64,000 bases of DNA, taken from assembly GCA_963821735.1 (NCBI GenBank), contig CAWGFK010000038.1, positions 27,218-91,217 on the forward strand. Reading direction: 5' to 3'. Positions 25,832-35,055 of this stretch are shown here, in pieces. Position numbers and translations under genes: made by a program. The DNA is from Laspinema sp963821735 (GTDB taxonomy: Bacteria > Cyanobacteriota > Cyanobacteriia > Cyanobacteriales > Laspinemataceae). The number at the start of each line of letters is the position of its first letter. Position 1 is the stretch's first letter. The notes beneath the pieces are model-generated. The model made no database searches. It saw only the letters and a program-made list of their open reading frames with translations, and was not told the DNA's origin.

Positions 25832-27398
25832 CAGGGTAATCGCATCTTAATTCGGATGTCTTTTTCAAGAAGATTGGCTTGAAATTTGACAGAGGGATTC
25901 AACGAAAAGCGTCAAAGAGTGTGACCTCCTAAAAATAATAACTGTATAGATAACGGTAGAAACCCGATATCACTGGGACTAAACCGAGTTGTAAGCCTTC
26001 TATTAACTGGTTTTAATGGGGATAATAATAAGTCTTACCTCTCTTAGATTTTTATTGAATTTCAGCCAGACCAGCACTGAGGATTTGGAGCAGAAAATCG
26101 TTATCCATACCCGCCGTGTAACGCTTCATTTTTAAACTCAATTTCGACGGTTCTTGCTTGAGTAAACTAATACTCAAATGACGTAACAAGCCCAGATTTT
26201 GGGCAGCATTACCCTGTCTAATCCGACTGGCATCCTCATTAAAGGTGACATCTAACACCCAATGCAGACTATTTTCAATACTCCAGTGGGAACGAATCAC
26301 CCAGCTATGTCGCTCGGCATCGGCTTCGAGACTGCTCAGATAAAATTGAATCTCCGTGGTGGTTTTATTCCATAATTGTCGCTGCCTGCGAACCATTACT
26401 ACTGTGGTTAAACCCTCCCATTGGCTTTGTCGATGCAACCGTGGTAATTGTTTAACACTCACCACCCACACTTGTCTAGTTTCTACACGGTGATGCGCCG
26501 CCTCCACAGTTTCATGATAGCTTACGTCAATTCCTTCCCAAGACTTGGCGCTTGCTTCGATGAACCAAGCTTCCACTTGTTTGTAAAGATTGAGCTGGTT
26601 GCCTTTAAGAGCCAACAGATAGTTCCCGTCTTGTCGCTTAATTTGACGAGCAATTTCGGTTTGGGTGCCCATAGCATCCAAGGTTACTACTGCTCCCTTT
26701 AGATTCAGCAATAGAAGAAGCTGCGGTACTGCTGTAATTTCATTTGACTTATCTTTAACTTTTTGTTGTGCCAGTACCAACCCATGTTCACTACTCCACG
26801 CACTTACCGTATGCAACGCTTTGAGCGAACCTTCTCGATCGTAGGAGCCTCTGGCCGTCTTTCCATCTATATGAATTACTTCGATCTTCAATTTTTCCGA
26901 GATCGTAGCAATCCATGCCAAAAAGCTCTCCTGTAATGCCATCGGATCAATCGCTCCTATCACTCGCCCAAAGGTATCGTGGGATGGAATCCCATGAGGC
27001 AAGTCTAAAAACTGCTCTAACCAAGATTGCTTACTTTTGCCGTAAACCTCAATGGCAACAAATCCGTCCGCCCCTGATAGCACTGCTAAAATGGCTATGG
27101 TGAGAATAGCTTCCAAACTGTGGTGTCTTGTTCTGTGCACACGAGGGTCGGGTATTTGCTGAAAATGCTTGAGTACACTCTGCTTTATAATTTTAACCTC
27201 TCGTTGTTGCTGAGGGTTGAGAACAACTTTACCAAAGCCTTTTTTCATTTGCCTGAGTTAGGGATATCTGCAATTGTACCATTCCCAGTTTAACTGCTTG
27301 TTCGTCGCCAACGCCATCTGTAGAAATTCTGGCCCCCTTACTTCTTTTCCTGTAATTTGTCAAGTACAATTTATACCAAATTAGATGCGATTACCCTG
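25832..27398 (-). mobile_element. ISAs1 family element, 10-bp target duplication
   Basis: 1567 bp with perfect 16-bp inverted ends CAGGGTAATCGCATCT (25832-25847 and complement 27383-27398) and direct repeats TCGCTGCATC on both sides (25822-25831 and 27399-27408). CAGGG tips and 8-10-bp duplications agree with ISAs1. It interrupts the S2-like/GUN4 gene at a Cys-Ser-Asp codon run. Complete and with an intact transposase gene. Confidence 0.95.
26052..27248 (-). CDS. ISAs1 family transposase
   Basis: 398 residues. Hallmarks: N-terminal QIPDPRVHRTRHHSLEAIL (DDE_Tnp_1-associated domain), then EVIHIDGKTARGSYD with the first Asp, VVTLDAMGTQTEIARQI with the second, and HWSIENSLHWVLDVTFNEDA with the catalytic Glu and the following C-terminal signature. 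Intact; starts ATG 27248. Sits in the minus orientation like its host gene, so host transcription would read through it. Confidence 0.95.
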   Translation of the reverse strand: MKKGFGKVVLNPQQQREVKIIKQSVLKHFQQIPDPRVHRTRHHSLEAILTIAILAVLSGADGFVAIEVYGKSKQSWLEQFLDLPHGIPSHDTFGRVIGAIDPMALQESFLAWIATISEKLKIEVIHIDGKTARGSYDREGSLKALHTVSAWSSEHGLVLAQQKVKDKSNEITAVPQLLLLLNLKGAVVTLDAMGTQTEIARQIKRQDGNYLLALKGNQLNLYKQVEAWFIEASAKSWEGIDVSYHETVEAAHHRVETRQVWVVSVKQLPRLHRQSQWEGLTTVVMVRRQRQLWNKTTTEIQFYLSSLEADAERHSWVIRSHWSIENSLHWVLDVTFNEDASRIRQGNAAQNLGLLRHLSISLLKQEPSKLSLKMKRYTAGMDNDFLLQILSAGLAEIQ

Positions 27399-28616
27399 TC
27401 GCTGCATCGACTTTTTTCCAAAACTTGCTCAAACTTCGTAGGGTTATCCAAGAGTGGAACTCCCTCTAATTTTGCTTTGTAGAACACACGAGCGGCTTTG
27501 CCCACCGTGAAAATCATTAGGGCATGAGAAACTGCGCGGATATTTATTTCATTAAAAAAGCCAACTTCGAGGCGTCCAATACCCGCATTGATTGCTCTTT
27601 TTCCGAGCCAAGCTATACCAAAAGCTGCCAAGGCTTCAAACTGTCGCATCGGGTCTTTCAGCTCGAAGCCGTAGATCCCCGCAATTTTAAAAACCATTTC
27701 GGCACATTCCTGTGTAATAGTTTTCAAGTCGCAGTTGGCTACGCAAGAAATAGCGTTTTTAATTTCATCTTGTCTATCCCAGGGAGCTAGGTCTTCTATG
27801 TAACTGATTCCGGCTACTTTAAAAACTGTTTCTTTGATCAGAATGTTGGCGATCTTGTCCCGGGTATAATAGGGATATTTTTTATGGAGTTCTGATACCT
27901 CGTTTCGTGCTTTTTCAAAATCCACATCAAACCAAAGAGCTGGCAGGGGATCAATCGCCTGAGTGAAAGCTCGTTTTGCTTGACCTAAAAGCCACTGAAT
28001 TAGCTGATTCCAAGCCTCTGGCTTGGCTTCTGATCTTAATTTATTAAGTTGATTTAGTTCTGACTTTTCCTCAATTTTATCATTGATCGTCTTTGTGATC
28101 TGCTCTGGGGTTGGCTCTTTGAGGTGGGGGGGTGTAGGTGGTTTGGGATACACTATGCAAGTTTTCTCAGTTCCATCATCGCTCTTGTCTGGCGGGGTAT
28201 GAGGGTTAATAACCTTGATTCCCGGGTCGCGACATTCATCGATTAAAACTTTATATTCCGATCGCGGGTCGAGGAGAATGACGGCATCTGGTAGCCGAAT
28301 CATTTGTTTGATGCCTCTTAAAGGATTCAACTGACGCTGCAAATGGGCAATCTCTTTCAGTGCCGAATTGTCTAAGTTTCCCGGTGCTTCTCGCCTTTCT
28401 AATGGTTGCAGATTCGATAACTTGGTCAGGATTTTTCCCGAGTACCGTCGATTTATATAACCGTGCAGTTGATTCGTCTTGTATCGATAAACTTTGCGTC
28501 CATTTTTGCAATAAAATATTTTATCTTTGTAGCGCTTTGCTAATTTGTCTAGGGAACTCCAAAAAATAAAATCTCCAAAACGTTCGTTTGCAGTGACTGC
28601 TCAATGGAGTAGTCAA

Positions 28617-28670
28617 TGTAGGGGCGCAATGCTTGCGCCCTCCGGAGGGCGCAAGCATTGCGCCCCTACA
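28617..28670. repeat. Perfect 54-bp palindrome inserted in a gene
   Basis: Every base pairs with its partner with no loop: TGTAGGGGCGCAATGCTTGC through to its complement, with centre TCCGGA. Removing exactly these 54 bases keeps the surrounding host-gene frame (KGRYL joined to DYSIEQ). The GTAGGGGCG tips are shared with palindromes at 36474-36521 and 52309-52336 whose inner parts differ. Confidence 0.9.
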
Positions 28671-28979
28671 GATACCTTCCTTTCAGTTGAGCGTTTGAAG
28701 GATTTATATTTTGCAATCCCCCTACCAGTTTTGATGTCCGTGGTTTTGTTCCGACAATTAAAAAAGTTTTTCCCTGGGTGCTGGGTGCTTCTATATATTG
28801 GCAAACCCATTTCATTAATAAAGTTCTGGCATCTCGGGATTTTTGATTGTTTTTTGCCGGGGGTTTGAGGGTCTTACTTGCCATGTTCGATTCCTTCGTA
28901 TCTCTAGGGTTGTCAAAATTTTAAGTTTGGCGAGCAGCGAGAAGGTGCTGTTTAAGAGCAGAGTGTAACAGAAAGTTGC

Positions 28980-29146
28980 TCTCAAATAGCGGAAGCAGGC
29001 TTTCTAATAATACTCAGTCATAATGTAGCATAATCTTACAAAAAGTTCGCTTTTGCGTTTAATAAGTGTTCGGATGTTTCCCAGGTAATACTCTGGAGTG
29101 AAAATCTGTCTTCTTTTGGTGCTGGGGTTTTGGGGGTGGTACTCAT
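28980..29146 (-). pseudogene. Decayed 5' end of a Uma2 gene
   Basis: Clearly homologous to the first 180 bases of the two Uma2 genes upstream (same TCATAATGTA, TTTAATAAGTG and CCCAGGTAATA words), starting with an ATG at 29146, but carrying small deletions and stops. Homology ends at about 28980. It is the truncated third member of a tandem array. Confidence 0.8.
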
Positions 29147-29170
29147 GAGAAATTTTCCTCCACTGATCGC

Positions 29171-29824
29171 TTACTGAGCTTCGGATTGAATTTGCTCTCT
29201 CACCCAAGTGCGAAAGGCTTTTAATAACTTGGTTTCCCCGACGGTTTGGCTTTGTTCTAAAAACTTGGCGACTTCGGTAACAGGTAATACGGGAAAAGCT
29301 AGAGAATGCTCGGTTTCTACATAGTTACCCGATCGCAATTGTAAAAACTTGACCTCACCGCGATCGCATCTCCAGATTTCCGGTACTCCCATTGCCGCAT
29401 AAATCCCTTCTCGGTCAATGGAACTGCTGGTAACATCCACTTCAATTACCAAGTCAGGGGGTGGGTCGGTTTTGAGGTCAAGGTTCCGTTTGCCTTTGAT
29501 AGCAGTCTCATTTTGGATATAAAAACTTGAATCGGGTTCTGAACCGCGAGCCAAATCTGGGTTTTTCAATGTAGTGGAACCCGCTCTAATTATTTCTATA
29601 TTTAATGCGTCTGCTAACACACCCACAAGCGCCGTGATTAATTCTTTCGGATTTTCATGTTCAAATAGCGGAGTCATGATTTCTAATAATCCTCGGTCAT
29701 AATGTAGGCGAATATTGCGCTGATCTCCCATTTCATTTAATAAGCGTTCGTAAGTCTCCCAGGTAATATTTTGGAGTAAGACTCTGCCTCCGGTGGGTGC
29801 TTTGGTTTGGGGGGTGGTAATCAT
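29171..29824 (-). CDS. Uma2 family putative endonuclease (tandem copy 2)
   Basis: 217 residues, about 85 percent identical by eye to its upstream neighbour. Uma2/DUF820 motifs: EMGDQRNIRLHYDRGLLEIM near the N-terminus, SEPDSSFYI and PPPDLVIEVDVTSSSIDR (acidic and Lys-free version of the PD-(D/E)XK core), then YAAMGVPEIWR. Intact frame. It follows the paralogue at 29849 by 24 bases and probably shares its transcript. The role of Uma2 proteins is not established. Confidence 0.9.
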   Translation of the reverse strand: MITTPQTKAPTGGRVLLQNITWETYERLLNEMGDQRNIRLHYDRGLLEIMTPLFEHENPKELITALVGVLADALNIEIIRAGSTTLKNPDLARGSEPDSSFYIQNETAIKGKRNLDLKTDPPPDLVIEVDVTSSSIDREGIYAAMGVPEIWRCDRGEVKFLQLRSGNYVETEHSLAFPVLPVTEVAKFLEQSQTVGETKLLKAFRTWVREQIQSEAQ

Positions 29825-29848
29825 AATAAAATTTCCTCCAACGATCGC

Positions 29849-30502
29849 TTACTGAGCTTCGGATTGAATTTGCTCTCTCACCCAAGTGCGAAAGGCTTTT
29901 AATAACGTGGTTTCACCTACGGTTTGGCTTTGTTCTAAAAACTTGGCGACTTCGGTAACGGGTAATACGGGAAAAGCTAGAGAATTCTCAGTTTCTACAT
30001 AGTTGCCGGACTGCAATTGTAAAAACTTGACCTCACCCCGATCGCATCTCCAGATTTCCGGTACTCCCATTGCCGCATAAATCCCTTCTCGGTCAATGGA
30101 ACTGCTGGTAACATCGATTTCAATAACTAAATCCGGTGGGGGGTCGGTTTTTAAATCAATCGTGCGTTTGCCTTTTATCTGTTGTTCATTTTTGATATAA
30201 AAGCCGGAATCGGGTTCTGAACCGCGTGCTAAATCTGGCCGATTGAGGGTGGTTGAACCAGCACTCACGATTTCGATATTGAGGACATCCGCTAACGCAT
30301 CTACGAATTTCTCCAATATTCGCTTAGGATTCTCATGTTCAAATAACGGTGTCATGATTTCTAATAATCCTCGGTCATAATGTAGGCGAATATTGCGCCG
30401 ATCGCCCATTTCATTTAATAAGCGTTCGTAGGTTTCCCAGCTAATATTCTGGAGTAAAACTCTGCCTGGGGAGGGGGATTTGGTTTTGGGGGTGGTAATC
30501 AT
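29849..30502 (-). CDS. Uma2 family putative endonuclease (tandem copy 1)
   Basis: 217 residues, paralogue of 29171-29824 with the same length and motifs (EPDSGFYI, PPDLVIEIDVTSSSID, MGVPEIWRCDRGEV). The region of greatest divergence between the two is residues 60-110, in the helix before the acidic core. Its start at 30502 coincides with the last base of the stop codon of the upstream J-domain gene, so the two genes overlap by a base and may be co-transcribed. Confidence 0.9.
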   Translation of the reverse strand: MITTPKTKSPSPGRVLLQNISWETYERLLNEMGDRRNIRLHYDRGLLEIMTPLFEHENPKRILEKFVDALADVLNIEIVSAGSTTLNRPDLARGSEPDSGFYIKNEQQIKGKRTIDLKTDPPPDLVIEIDVTSSSIDREGIYAAMGVPEIWRCDRGEVKFLQLQSGNYVETENSLAFPVLPVTEVAKFLEQSQTVGETTLLKAFRTWVREQIQSEAQ

Positions 30503-31116
30503 TAGAAAATTTGCTCCAAACGACGAAAATCTCGTTCAACTTCCATCCACAGCGATCGATTGTGTGGATCGATGCGGAGGGCTTTTTTTAAGTATATTCT
30601 GGCTTTATCTAGGTCTCCGGCGGCGATCGCATGGCGTCCCCAGCGTTGATAGGCGATCGCCTGCCATTGTCGCACTTCTGGATCGTGAGGGAGGCGTTGT
30701 GCGAGTGCATCGACTAATGCCACGGCGCGAGGGAAGCGTTGCGCTTTTAAAAACCCCTGTAATTGTAAATACCCCCGCTGTTTGAGGAGTTGTTCCAGGT
30801 CCGTTAACCGAGGATTGTTCCGGAATTCCGGTTCTTTCCGAGTCACTCGGGTTTTGACCGTGGTTTCGGGTGCAGTGACAGGGGTCGGTGATGGTGAAGG
30901 GGTGCTGGGTTGTCTAACTTGGGCGGCAGGTTTGGCAACTTCTAGCAGGCGGTGATAGGCTTGATTAAGCTGGATAAATCTGTCGTGCGATCGCCCATCG
31001 GAAGGATTGACGTCGGGATGATATTGCCGCGCCAATACACGGTACGACGTCTTGACCTCTTCTAGGGTCGCACCTACTTTCAAACCTAATACGCTATAGC
31101 ATTCTTCGATAGTCAT
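30502..31116 (-). CDS. J-domain (DnaJ-like) protein with TPR region
   Basis: About 204 residues from ATG 31116 (an upstream in-frame start at 31164 is less likely because family similarity begins at TIEECYSVLGL). J domain at residues 1-60 with the HPD motif in RQYHPDVNPSDG, which stimulates Hsp70 ATPase activity. A Pro/Thr-rich linker follows, then a C-terminal TPR-like helical region (RWGRHAIAAGDLDKARIYL...KALRIDPHN). No Gly/Phe or zinc-finger domains, so it is a class C J protein with a specialised client. Located downstream of the clp genes on the same strand. Confidence 0.88.
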   Translation of the reverse strand: MTIEECYSVLGLKVGATLEEVKTSYRVLARQYHPDVNPSDGRSHDRFIQLNQAYHRLLEVAKPAAQVRQPSTPSPSPTPVTAPETTVKTRVTRKEPEFRNNPRLTDLEQLLKQRGYLQLQGFLKAQRFPRAVALVDALAQRLPHDPEVRQWQAIAYQRWGRHAIAAGDLDKARIYLKKALRIDPHNRSLWMEVERDFRRLEQIF

Positions 31117-31264
31117 TCTGATTAAAAATGGCAGAGTCGGATAGAAATTCTGCCATTTTTCCACAAGTTTAGGATAGTCAGGATATTACCCAATTTGGAG
31201 CAAGGATGAGGGGACAAGGATAAAATTTTACCCTTGTCCCCCCAAAAAATCCTTACCCTCGCAG

Positions 31265-31858
31265 TTAAGGACGTTCTTCAATCACGCGATCGATGAGGTC
31301 ATAGTCTTTGGCTTCTTGTGCTCCCATGAAAAAGTCGCGGTCCATGTCTTTCTCAATTTTTTCCAGGTTTTGATTCGTGCGATTGGCGTAGATTTGGTTA
31401 AGCTGACGCCGAATTCGCACGATTTCCCTGGCCTCGATTTCAATATCCGAGGCTTGACCCCGGACTCCGCCAGAGGGTTGGTGGATCATGATCCGGGAGT
31501 GGGGGAGGGCCAGACGTTTGCCCGGTGCTCCAGCCGCTAAGAGGAAGGAACCCATTGACGCCGCTAGACCCACGCAAATGGTGACCACATCGGATTTAAT
31601 GTGCTGCATGGTATCATAAATTGCCATGCCCGCAGTGACGGAACCTCCGGGAGAGTTGATATAGAGAATGATATCTTTGCCTGCTTCCTCAGAGTCGAGA
31701 TAAAGCATGATAGCAATGATTTTATTCGCCAGTTGATCATCAACTTCGCTACCCAGGAAAATAATGCGTTCTTGATACAACCGGGTTTCTAAATCAATCC
31801 ACTGTGTATAAGAATCTCCCGGCAGACGATAGGGAACTTTTGGGTAACCGATAGGCAT
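31265..31858 (-). CDS. clpP3: ATP-dependent Clp protease proteolytic subunit ClpP3
   Basis: 197-residue serine protease subunit. Catalytic triad visible: Ser101 (LAASMGSF), His126 (MIHQPSGG) and Asp175 (DMDRDFF). The N-terminus MPIGYPKVPYRLPGDSYTQW and the pairing with clpR match cyanobacterial ClpP3, which forms a mixed ClpP3/ClpR core with the ClpC chaperone. It lies 77 bp after clpR on the same strand, as in other cyanobacteria. Complete. Confidence 0.93.
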   Translation of the reverse strand: MPIGYPKVPYRLPGDSYTQWIDLETRLYQERIIFLGSEVDDQLANKIIAIMLYLDSEEAGKDIILYINSPGGSVTAGMAIYDTMQHIKSDVVTICVGLAASMGSFLLAAGAPGKRLALPHSRIMIHQPSGGVRGQASDIEIEAREIVRIRRQLNQIYANRTNQNLEKIEKDMDRDFFMGAQEAKDYDLIDRVIEERP

Positions 31859-31935
31859 GATGTGAGACTCCGATGTTAGAAATGAGAGTTGAGCGGTGAG
31901 AGTTTAGAGTTCTCAAAATCTAAATTCTCAAGGAA

Positions 31936-32589
31936 TTAGACAATGGCAGGGATGGGATGAGCTAAGTCTTTGGCTTCCAATACGCGATCGATGAGTCCGT
32001 ATTCTACCGCGTCGTGCGGGCTGAGATAGAAGATCCGATCCATATCTTTGATGATCTTATCGGCGGGCTGACCTGTGTTTTCGGCGAGGATATCGATCAT
32101 GGTCTGGCGATTGGCCAGAACTTCCTTGGCGCGAATTTGAATATCTGAGGCTTGACCCCGAGTATAACTCTTGGGTTGATGCAGCACAATTGTCGCATTG
32201 GGTAAACTGGTGCGGCATCCTTTGGTCCCCGCCGAGAGCAGCATTGCTGACATTCCCACTGCCATGCCAATACAGATGGTGTTGACTGGCGGCTTGATGT
32301 ATTTGATGGTGTCGCAGATGGCAAAGGCTTCGGTTTCAAAGGCTACGGGTTGGCCGCTTTCGTTTGAGGTGCCGGTAGAGTTGATATAGATGTTGATGGG
32401 TTTTTCTGGGTCATCGTACTGCAAATACAGCAGTTCAGAGATGATGAGTTCAGTAACCTGCGGCACTAGGGGCATACCCAGATAGACAATCCGTTCCTTG
32501 AGCAACAAGGACGGTAAATCTGGGGGGGGTGTCCGTTGATATCCATCTCCATAGTAAGGAGATTGAACTGCCTGTATGGGTGAGTTCAT
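31936..32589 (-). CDS. clpR: ClpR, inactive Clp protease core subunit
   Basis: 217 residues of the ClpP fold. The catalytic Ser position is replaced: where ClpP has AASMG this protein has AVGMSAM (Gly112), while His137 (LHQP) remains. The GTSNESGQPVAFETEAFAI insertion is typical of ClpR. It cannot cleave peptides itself and assembles with ClpP3 into the essential ClpP3/R core. First gene of the clpR-clpP3 pair; ATG at 32589. Confidence 0.93.
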   Translation of the reverse strand: MNSPIQAVQSPYYGDGYQRTPPPDLPSLLLKERIVYLGMPLVPQVTELIISELLYLQYDDPEKPINIYINSTGTSNESGQPVAFETEAFAICDTIKYIKPPVNTICIGMAVGMSAMLLSAGTKGCRTSLPNATIVLHQPKSYTRGQASDIQIRAKEVLANRQTMIDILAENTGQPADKIIKDMDRIFYLSPHDAVEYGLIDRVLEAKDLAHPIPAIV

Positions 32590-33028
32590 GTCAAATTTCA
32601 GCTCGAATTCATGGCGGTTTCTCTATCAATAGTAGCGTGTTGCTGGACGGGGCGCAGGGGTGGATGCTCGATTATTGATTCGTAATTTTACGAGTCGGGA
32701 GGTTCGGAGTAGGGGCCTGGGTTTTGGGGTGGGGTCTGTTGGGTGTTGCCTTTTGGATTAGGGGTGGGAGTTGGGATTAGGTGAATCAGTGGGGAGGTTA
32801 AATCGCCTGAAACGATTGTAGATACGGAATCTGGTTGTCAAAGGTCTGTTAAAACCCGCAGGCTCAAGCCTGGGGCTATACGGACGAAGCCCGCCTGCGC
32901 GGGCTAAAAGCGAAAACCGACTTTTACCAATCGGATTTGGTATAGAGACGCGCAATGGGGCGTCTCTACGAATGAAGAGAACGACTGAAGTCGTTACTAC
33001 GAACAGGGGAGAACGACTGAAGGCGTTA
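32590..33028. repeat. Intergenic region with dispersed repeats
   Basis: No gene is supported between clpR and obgE. It holds a GCCCGCCTGCGCGGGC-type repeat at about 32852-32906 (same family as 13078-13141) and two inverted copies of the CGACTGAAGTCGTTACTACGAAC unit at about 32979-33036, which overlaps the obgE stop region. The clpR promoter should lie at its left end. Confidence 0.75.
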
Positions 33029-34069
33029 CTACGAACTTAGATTTTGAATTAAGTCGCGTTCTTCTTTGAGGCGATCGATGGTGGTCCAGATTTCTTGGAG
33101 GAGGGGGTCGAGTCCTTGTCTGGAGACGGCGGAGATTTGGAAGATGGGGGTGGTGGACTGGGATAGTTCACTTAAGCGAGTCGCGATCGCCTCGATTTCT
33201 TCTTCTGTGCGATCGCAAGCATCCATCTTATTTAACGCCACAATTTGGGGCCGATTTAGCAAATCCCGCCCATAGGCGGCTAACTCCTGCTGAATCATCT
33301 CATAGTCTTCAATCGGATCCGGTGCGGTGATATCCACCAGATGCAACAACACCCGGGTGCGTTCAATATGGCGCAAGAACTCATGGCCCAAACCGGCCCC
33401 CAGATGCGCCCCTTCAATTAATCCGGGAATATCCGCGAATACGGTGCCGTCTCCACTGGGTTTTCTGACGACTCCTAAGTTAGGCACTAAAGTCGTAAAG
33501 GGATAATCGGCAATTTTGGGACGGGAGGCAGAGAGGGCGGAAATTAAGGTAGATTTGCCTGCATTGGGTTTCCCGACAATACCGACTTCCGCTAACAGTT
33601 TCAGTTCTAGGCGGAGGAACCGCTCTTCCCCTTCTAATCCCGGTAAGGCATATTCGGGGGCACGGTTACTATTGCTGAGGAAATGTTTGTTTCCGAGTCC
33701 GCCTTTTCCGCCTGCGGCAACAATTAGGGTTTGTTCCGGTTCGATTAAGTCCCCGATGACTTCTTCCGTGGTGGCGTCATAAACCATTGTGCCGACGGGG
33801 ACTTGAACGATGCGATCGCCTCCGGAAGCCCCCGTCCGATTATTGGGACCGCCTCGTTGTCCGTTTTCTCCCTCAATTCGGCGGTTGTATCTAAAATCTA
33901 ACAGGGTTTGCAGATGTTCCACTGCTTTAAGAATGACTGAACCACCCTTGCCGCCATTGCCGCCAGCGGGGCCACCCGCCGGGACATATTTTTCCCGGCG
34001 GAAAGCGACGATGCCATCGCCACCCTTGCCACCAGCTACTTCTATTTCTACGCGATCGATAAATTGCAT
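33029..34069 (-). CDS. obgE: GTPase ObgE/CgtA
   Basis: 346 residues. Glycine-rich Obg domain (residues 1-158, with GGKGGDGIVAFRREKYVPAG and further GG clusters), then the G domain: G1 GKPNAGKS (166-173), G3 DIPG (213-216), G4 NKMD (280-283), G5 SAVS (313-316). Obg associates with the 50S ribosomal subunit and links GTP/ppGpp levels to ribosome maturation. The family's variable C-terminal extension is short here. Complete. Confidence 0.96.
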   Translation of the reverse strand: MQFIDRVEIEVAGGKGGDGIVAFRREKYVPAGGPAGGNGGKGGSVILKAVEHLQTLLDFRYNRRIEGENGQRGGPNNRTGASGGDRIVQVPVGTMVYDATTEEVIGDLIEPEQTLIVAAGGKGGLGNKHFLSNSNRAPEYALPGLEGEERFLRLELKLLAEVGIVGKPNAGKSTLISALSASRPKIADYPFTTLVPNLGVVRKPSGDGTVFADIPGLIEGAHLGAGLGHEFLRHIERTRVLLHLVDITAPDPIEDYEMIQQELAAYGRDLLNRPQIVALNKMDACDRTEEEIEAIATRLSELSQSTTPIFQISAVSRQGLDPLLQEIWTTIDRLKEERDLIQNLSS

Positions 34070-34160
34070 GATTGTCCTGGGTCCTTTGTCAAAAGTAAGT
34101 TCGTTTTACACCCTGAACCCCTCAACAAAGGACTCTGGAGCCATTGGCGAGTGGTCGGGA

Positions 34161-34880
34161 TTATTGGCAATAGGGGGTTACATCTTCTCCGCATTCATCC
34201 GCTAAGTAGGATAAAGCGCGGAAGCGTAAACCCACCATTTGCTCATAAAGCGGATTGATATGGCACAGGGGGGGAATATGGACCACCTTATTGCCGAATA
34301 AATGGATATCTCGTTCAAATGGGCATTGCGGTGGGATCATTTTGCAGAGAAATCTCGCCAGTCGGGGGTCATGGATTTCCAGATCATCCAGCCAATGGCG
34401 CACTGGGGAGAGGACATCCCCCTGCGGTGTGGGACCCGGGTGGAGACCCACTGCCCCTTCCCCCTCGCCGGAGGCAGTCGCCTCGGAAGGGTTGAATTGA
34501 GAACTTCTTCCATCCCAGAGGGTATGGCGCAGGGCTTCTAAAACTTTAGAGTTTTGTCCGAGTGCTTGGCAAAACTCATATAATTTTTCCTCTTCACTGG
34601 GGGAATAAACTCCATCAGCGATCGCAACCATAACCGCCGTTCTTAAGAAGTTTTCGGCAATGATGGGTTCGTTGCCTAAAACCGCCGCTAAATCTTGGGG
34701 TTTGATGGGTTCGAGTTCACCCAAGTTAATGGAGGGCGCTAATTCTTCCTGAGTCAGTTCCGCAATTAAGTCTTTTTCTTCTTGATCGAAGTGACCATCT
34801 GCCCAGGCAATCGTTAATAGTCCCCTCAGCCAGACATAAATTTGCTCGGCATTTAGAGGAGATTGAACAACACCAGTCAT
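34161..34880 (-). CDS. Mo-dependent nitrogenase C-terminal-domain protein
   Basis: 239 residues. N-terminal half is a TerB-like helical domain (LTIAWADGHFDQEEKDLIAE and VAIADGVYSPSEEEKL, two EF-hand-like acidic repeats). The C-terminal half, from about LSPVRHWLDDLEIHDPRLAR to YLADECGEDVTPYC, matches the family named after the C-terminus of Mo-dependent nitrogenase. The name is historical: the domain is widespread in non-fixing cyanobacteria and no nif gene is near, so a nitrogenase role should not be assumed. An acidic low-complexity linker joins the halves. Confidence 0.85.
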   Translation of the reverse strand: MTGVVQSPLNAEQIYVWLRGLLTIAWADGHFDQEEKDLIAELTQEELAPSINLGELEPIKPQDLAAVLGNEPIIAENFLRTAVMVAIADGVYSPSEEEKLYEFCQALGQNSKVLEALRHTLWDGRSSQFNPSEATASGEGEGAVGLHPGPTPQGDVLSPVRHWLDDLEIHDPRLARFLCKMIPPQCPFERDIHLFGNKVVHIPPLCHINPLYEQMVGLRFRALSYLADECGEDVTPYCQ

Positions 34881-34960
34881 AAACTCTCAACCTGTTGAGT
34901 GTAAGTGCTCAATTCTATGGTAACTGCTGTTTTGGGGATGGGGTTGATTCTTTGGCCCAT

Positions 34961-35029
34961 CTCGGGTGATCTTGATCACCCGAGTTGCTCACAAACAATC
35001 AGCGGATATCTTTTTGGAGATATCCGCTG
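34961..35029. terminator. Two adjacent hairpins after ycf65
   Basis: Hairpin 1: arms CTCGGGTGATC and complement at 34961-34984 with a 2-base loop. Hairpin 2: CAGCGGATATCT (35000-35011) and complement (35018-35029) with a 6-base loop. Both lie between the ycf65 stop (35056, minus strand) and the next gene. The second is well placed to end the ycf65 transcript; T-richness after it is weak. Confidence 0.65.
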
Positions 35030-35055
35030 CTGTGAAGGTTTGATAACTCAGGGCT

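Larger units (their letters stand above)
23062..28884 (-). pseudogene. S2-like/GUN4 fusion gene split by three insertions
   Basis: Four pieces make one gene of about 676 codons: 28884-28671, 28616-27399, 25821-25379 and 23216-23062. Joins at the ISAs1 and ISKra4 sites, keeping one copy of each target duplication, are exactly in frame (1542 bases from 28342 to 23062). The N-terminal part has ribosomal-S2-like blocks (GKTFLIVGTKP; RLPDAVILLDPRSEY, IDECRDPGIKVI). The middle is hydrophobic-helical with an EcsC-like look (MVFKIAGIYGFELKDP...GKAARVFYKAKLEG). The C-terminus is a GUN4 domain (LLKDGKWKEADNETRRVML, FGFSQQKRIYECLGG, ENWLYYGDLQFD, APEGHLPA). GUN4 binds porphyrins and stimulates Mg-chelatase. 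ATG at 28884 follows GAAGGA. One further single-base lesion lies near 28585. Confidence 0.8.

Noticed and set aside
28343..28884. Genuine rpsB gene
   Set aside because: Only some S2 blocks are present, the RNA-binding N-terminus of S2 is missing, and the frame continues into a GUN4 fusion beside mobile DNA; a paralogue is more likely.
34161..34880. Nitrogenase-related function
   Set aside because: The domain name is historical; no nif genes are present and the domain occurs in non-diazotrophs.
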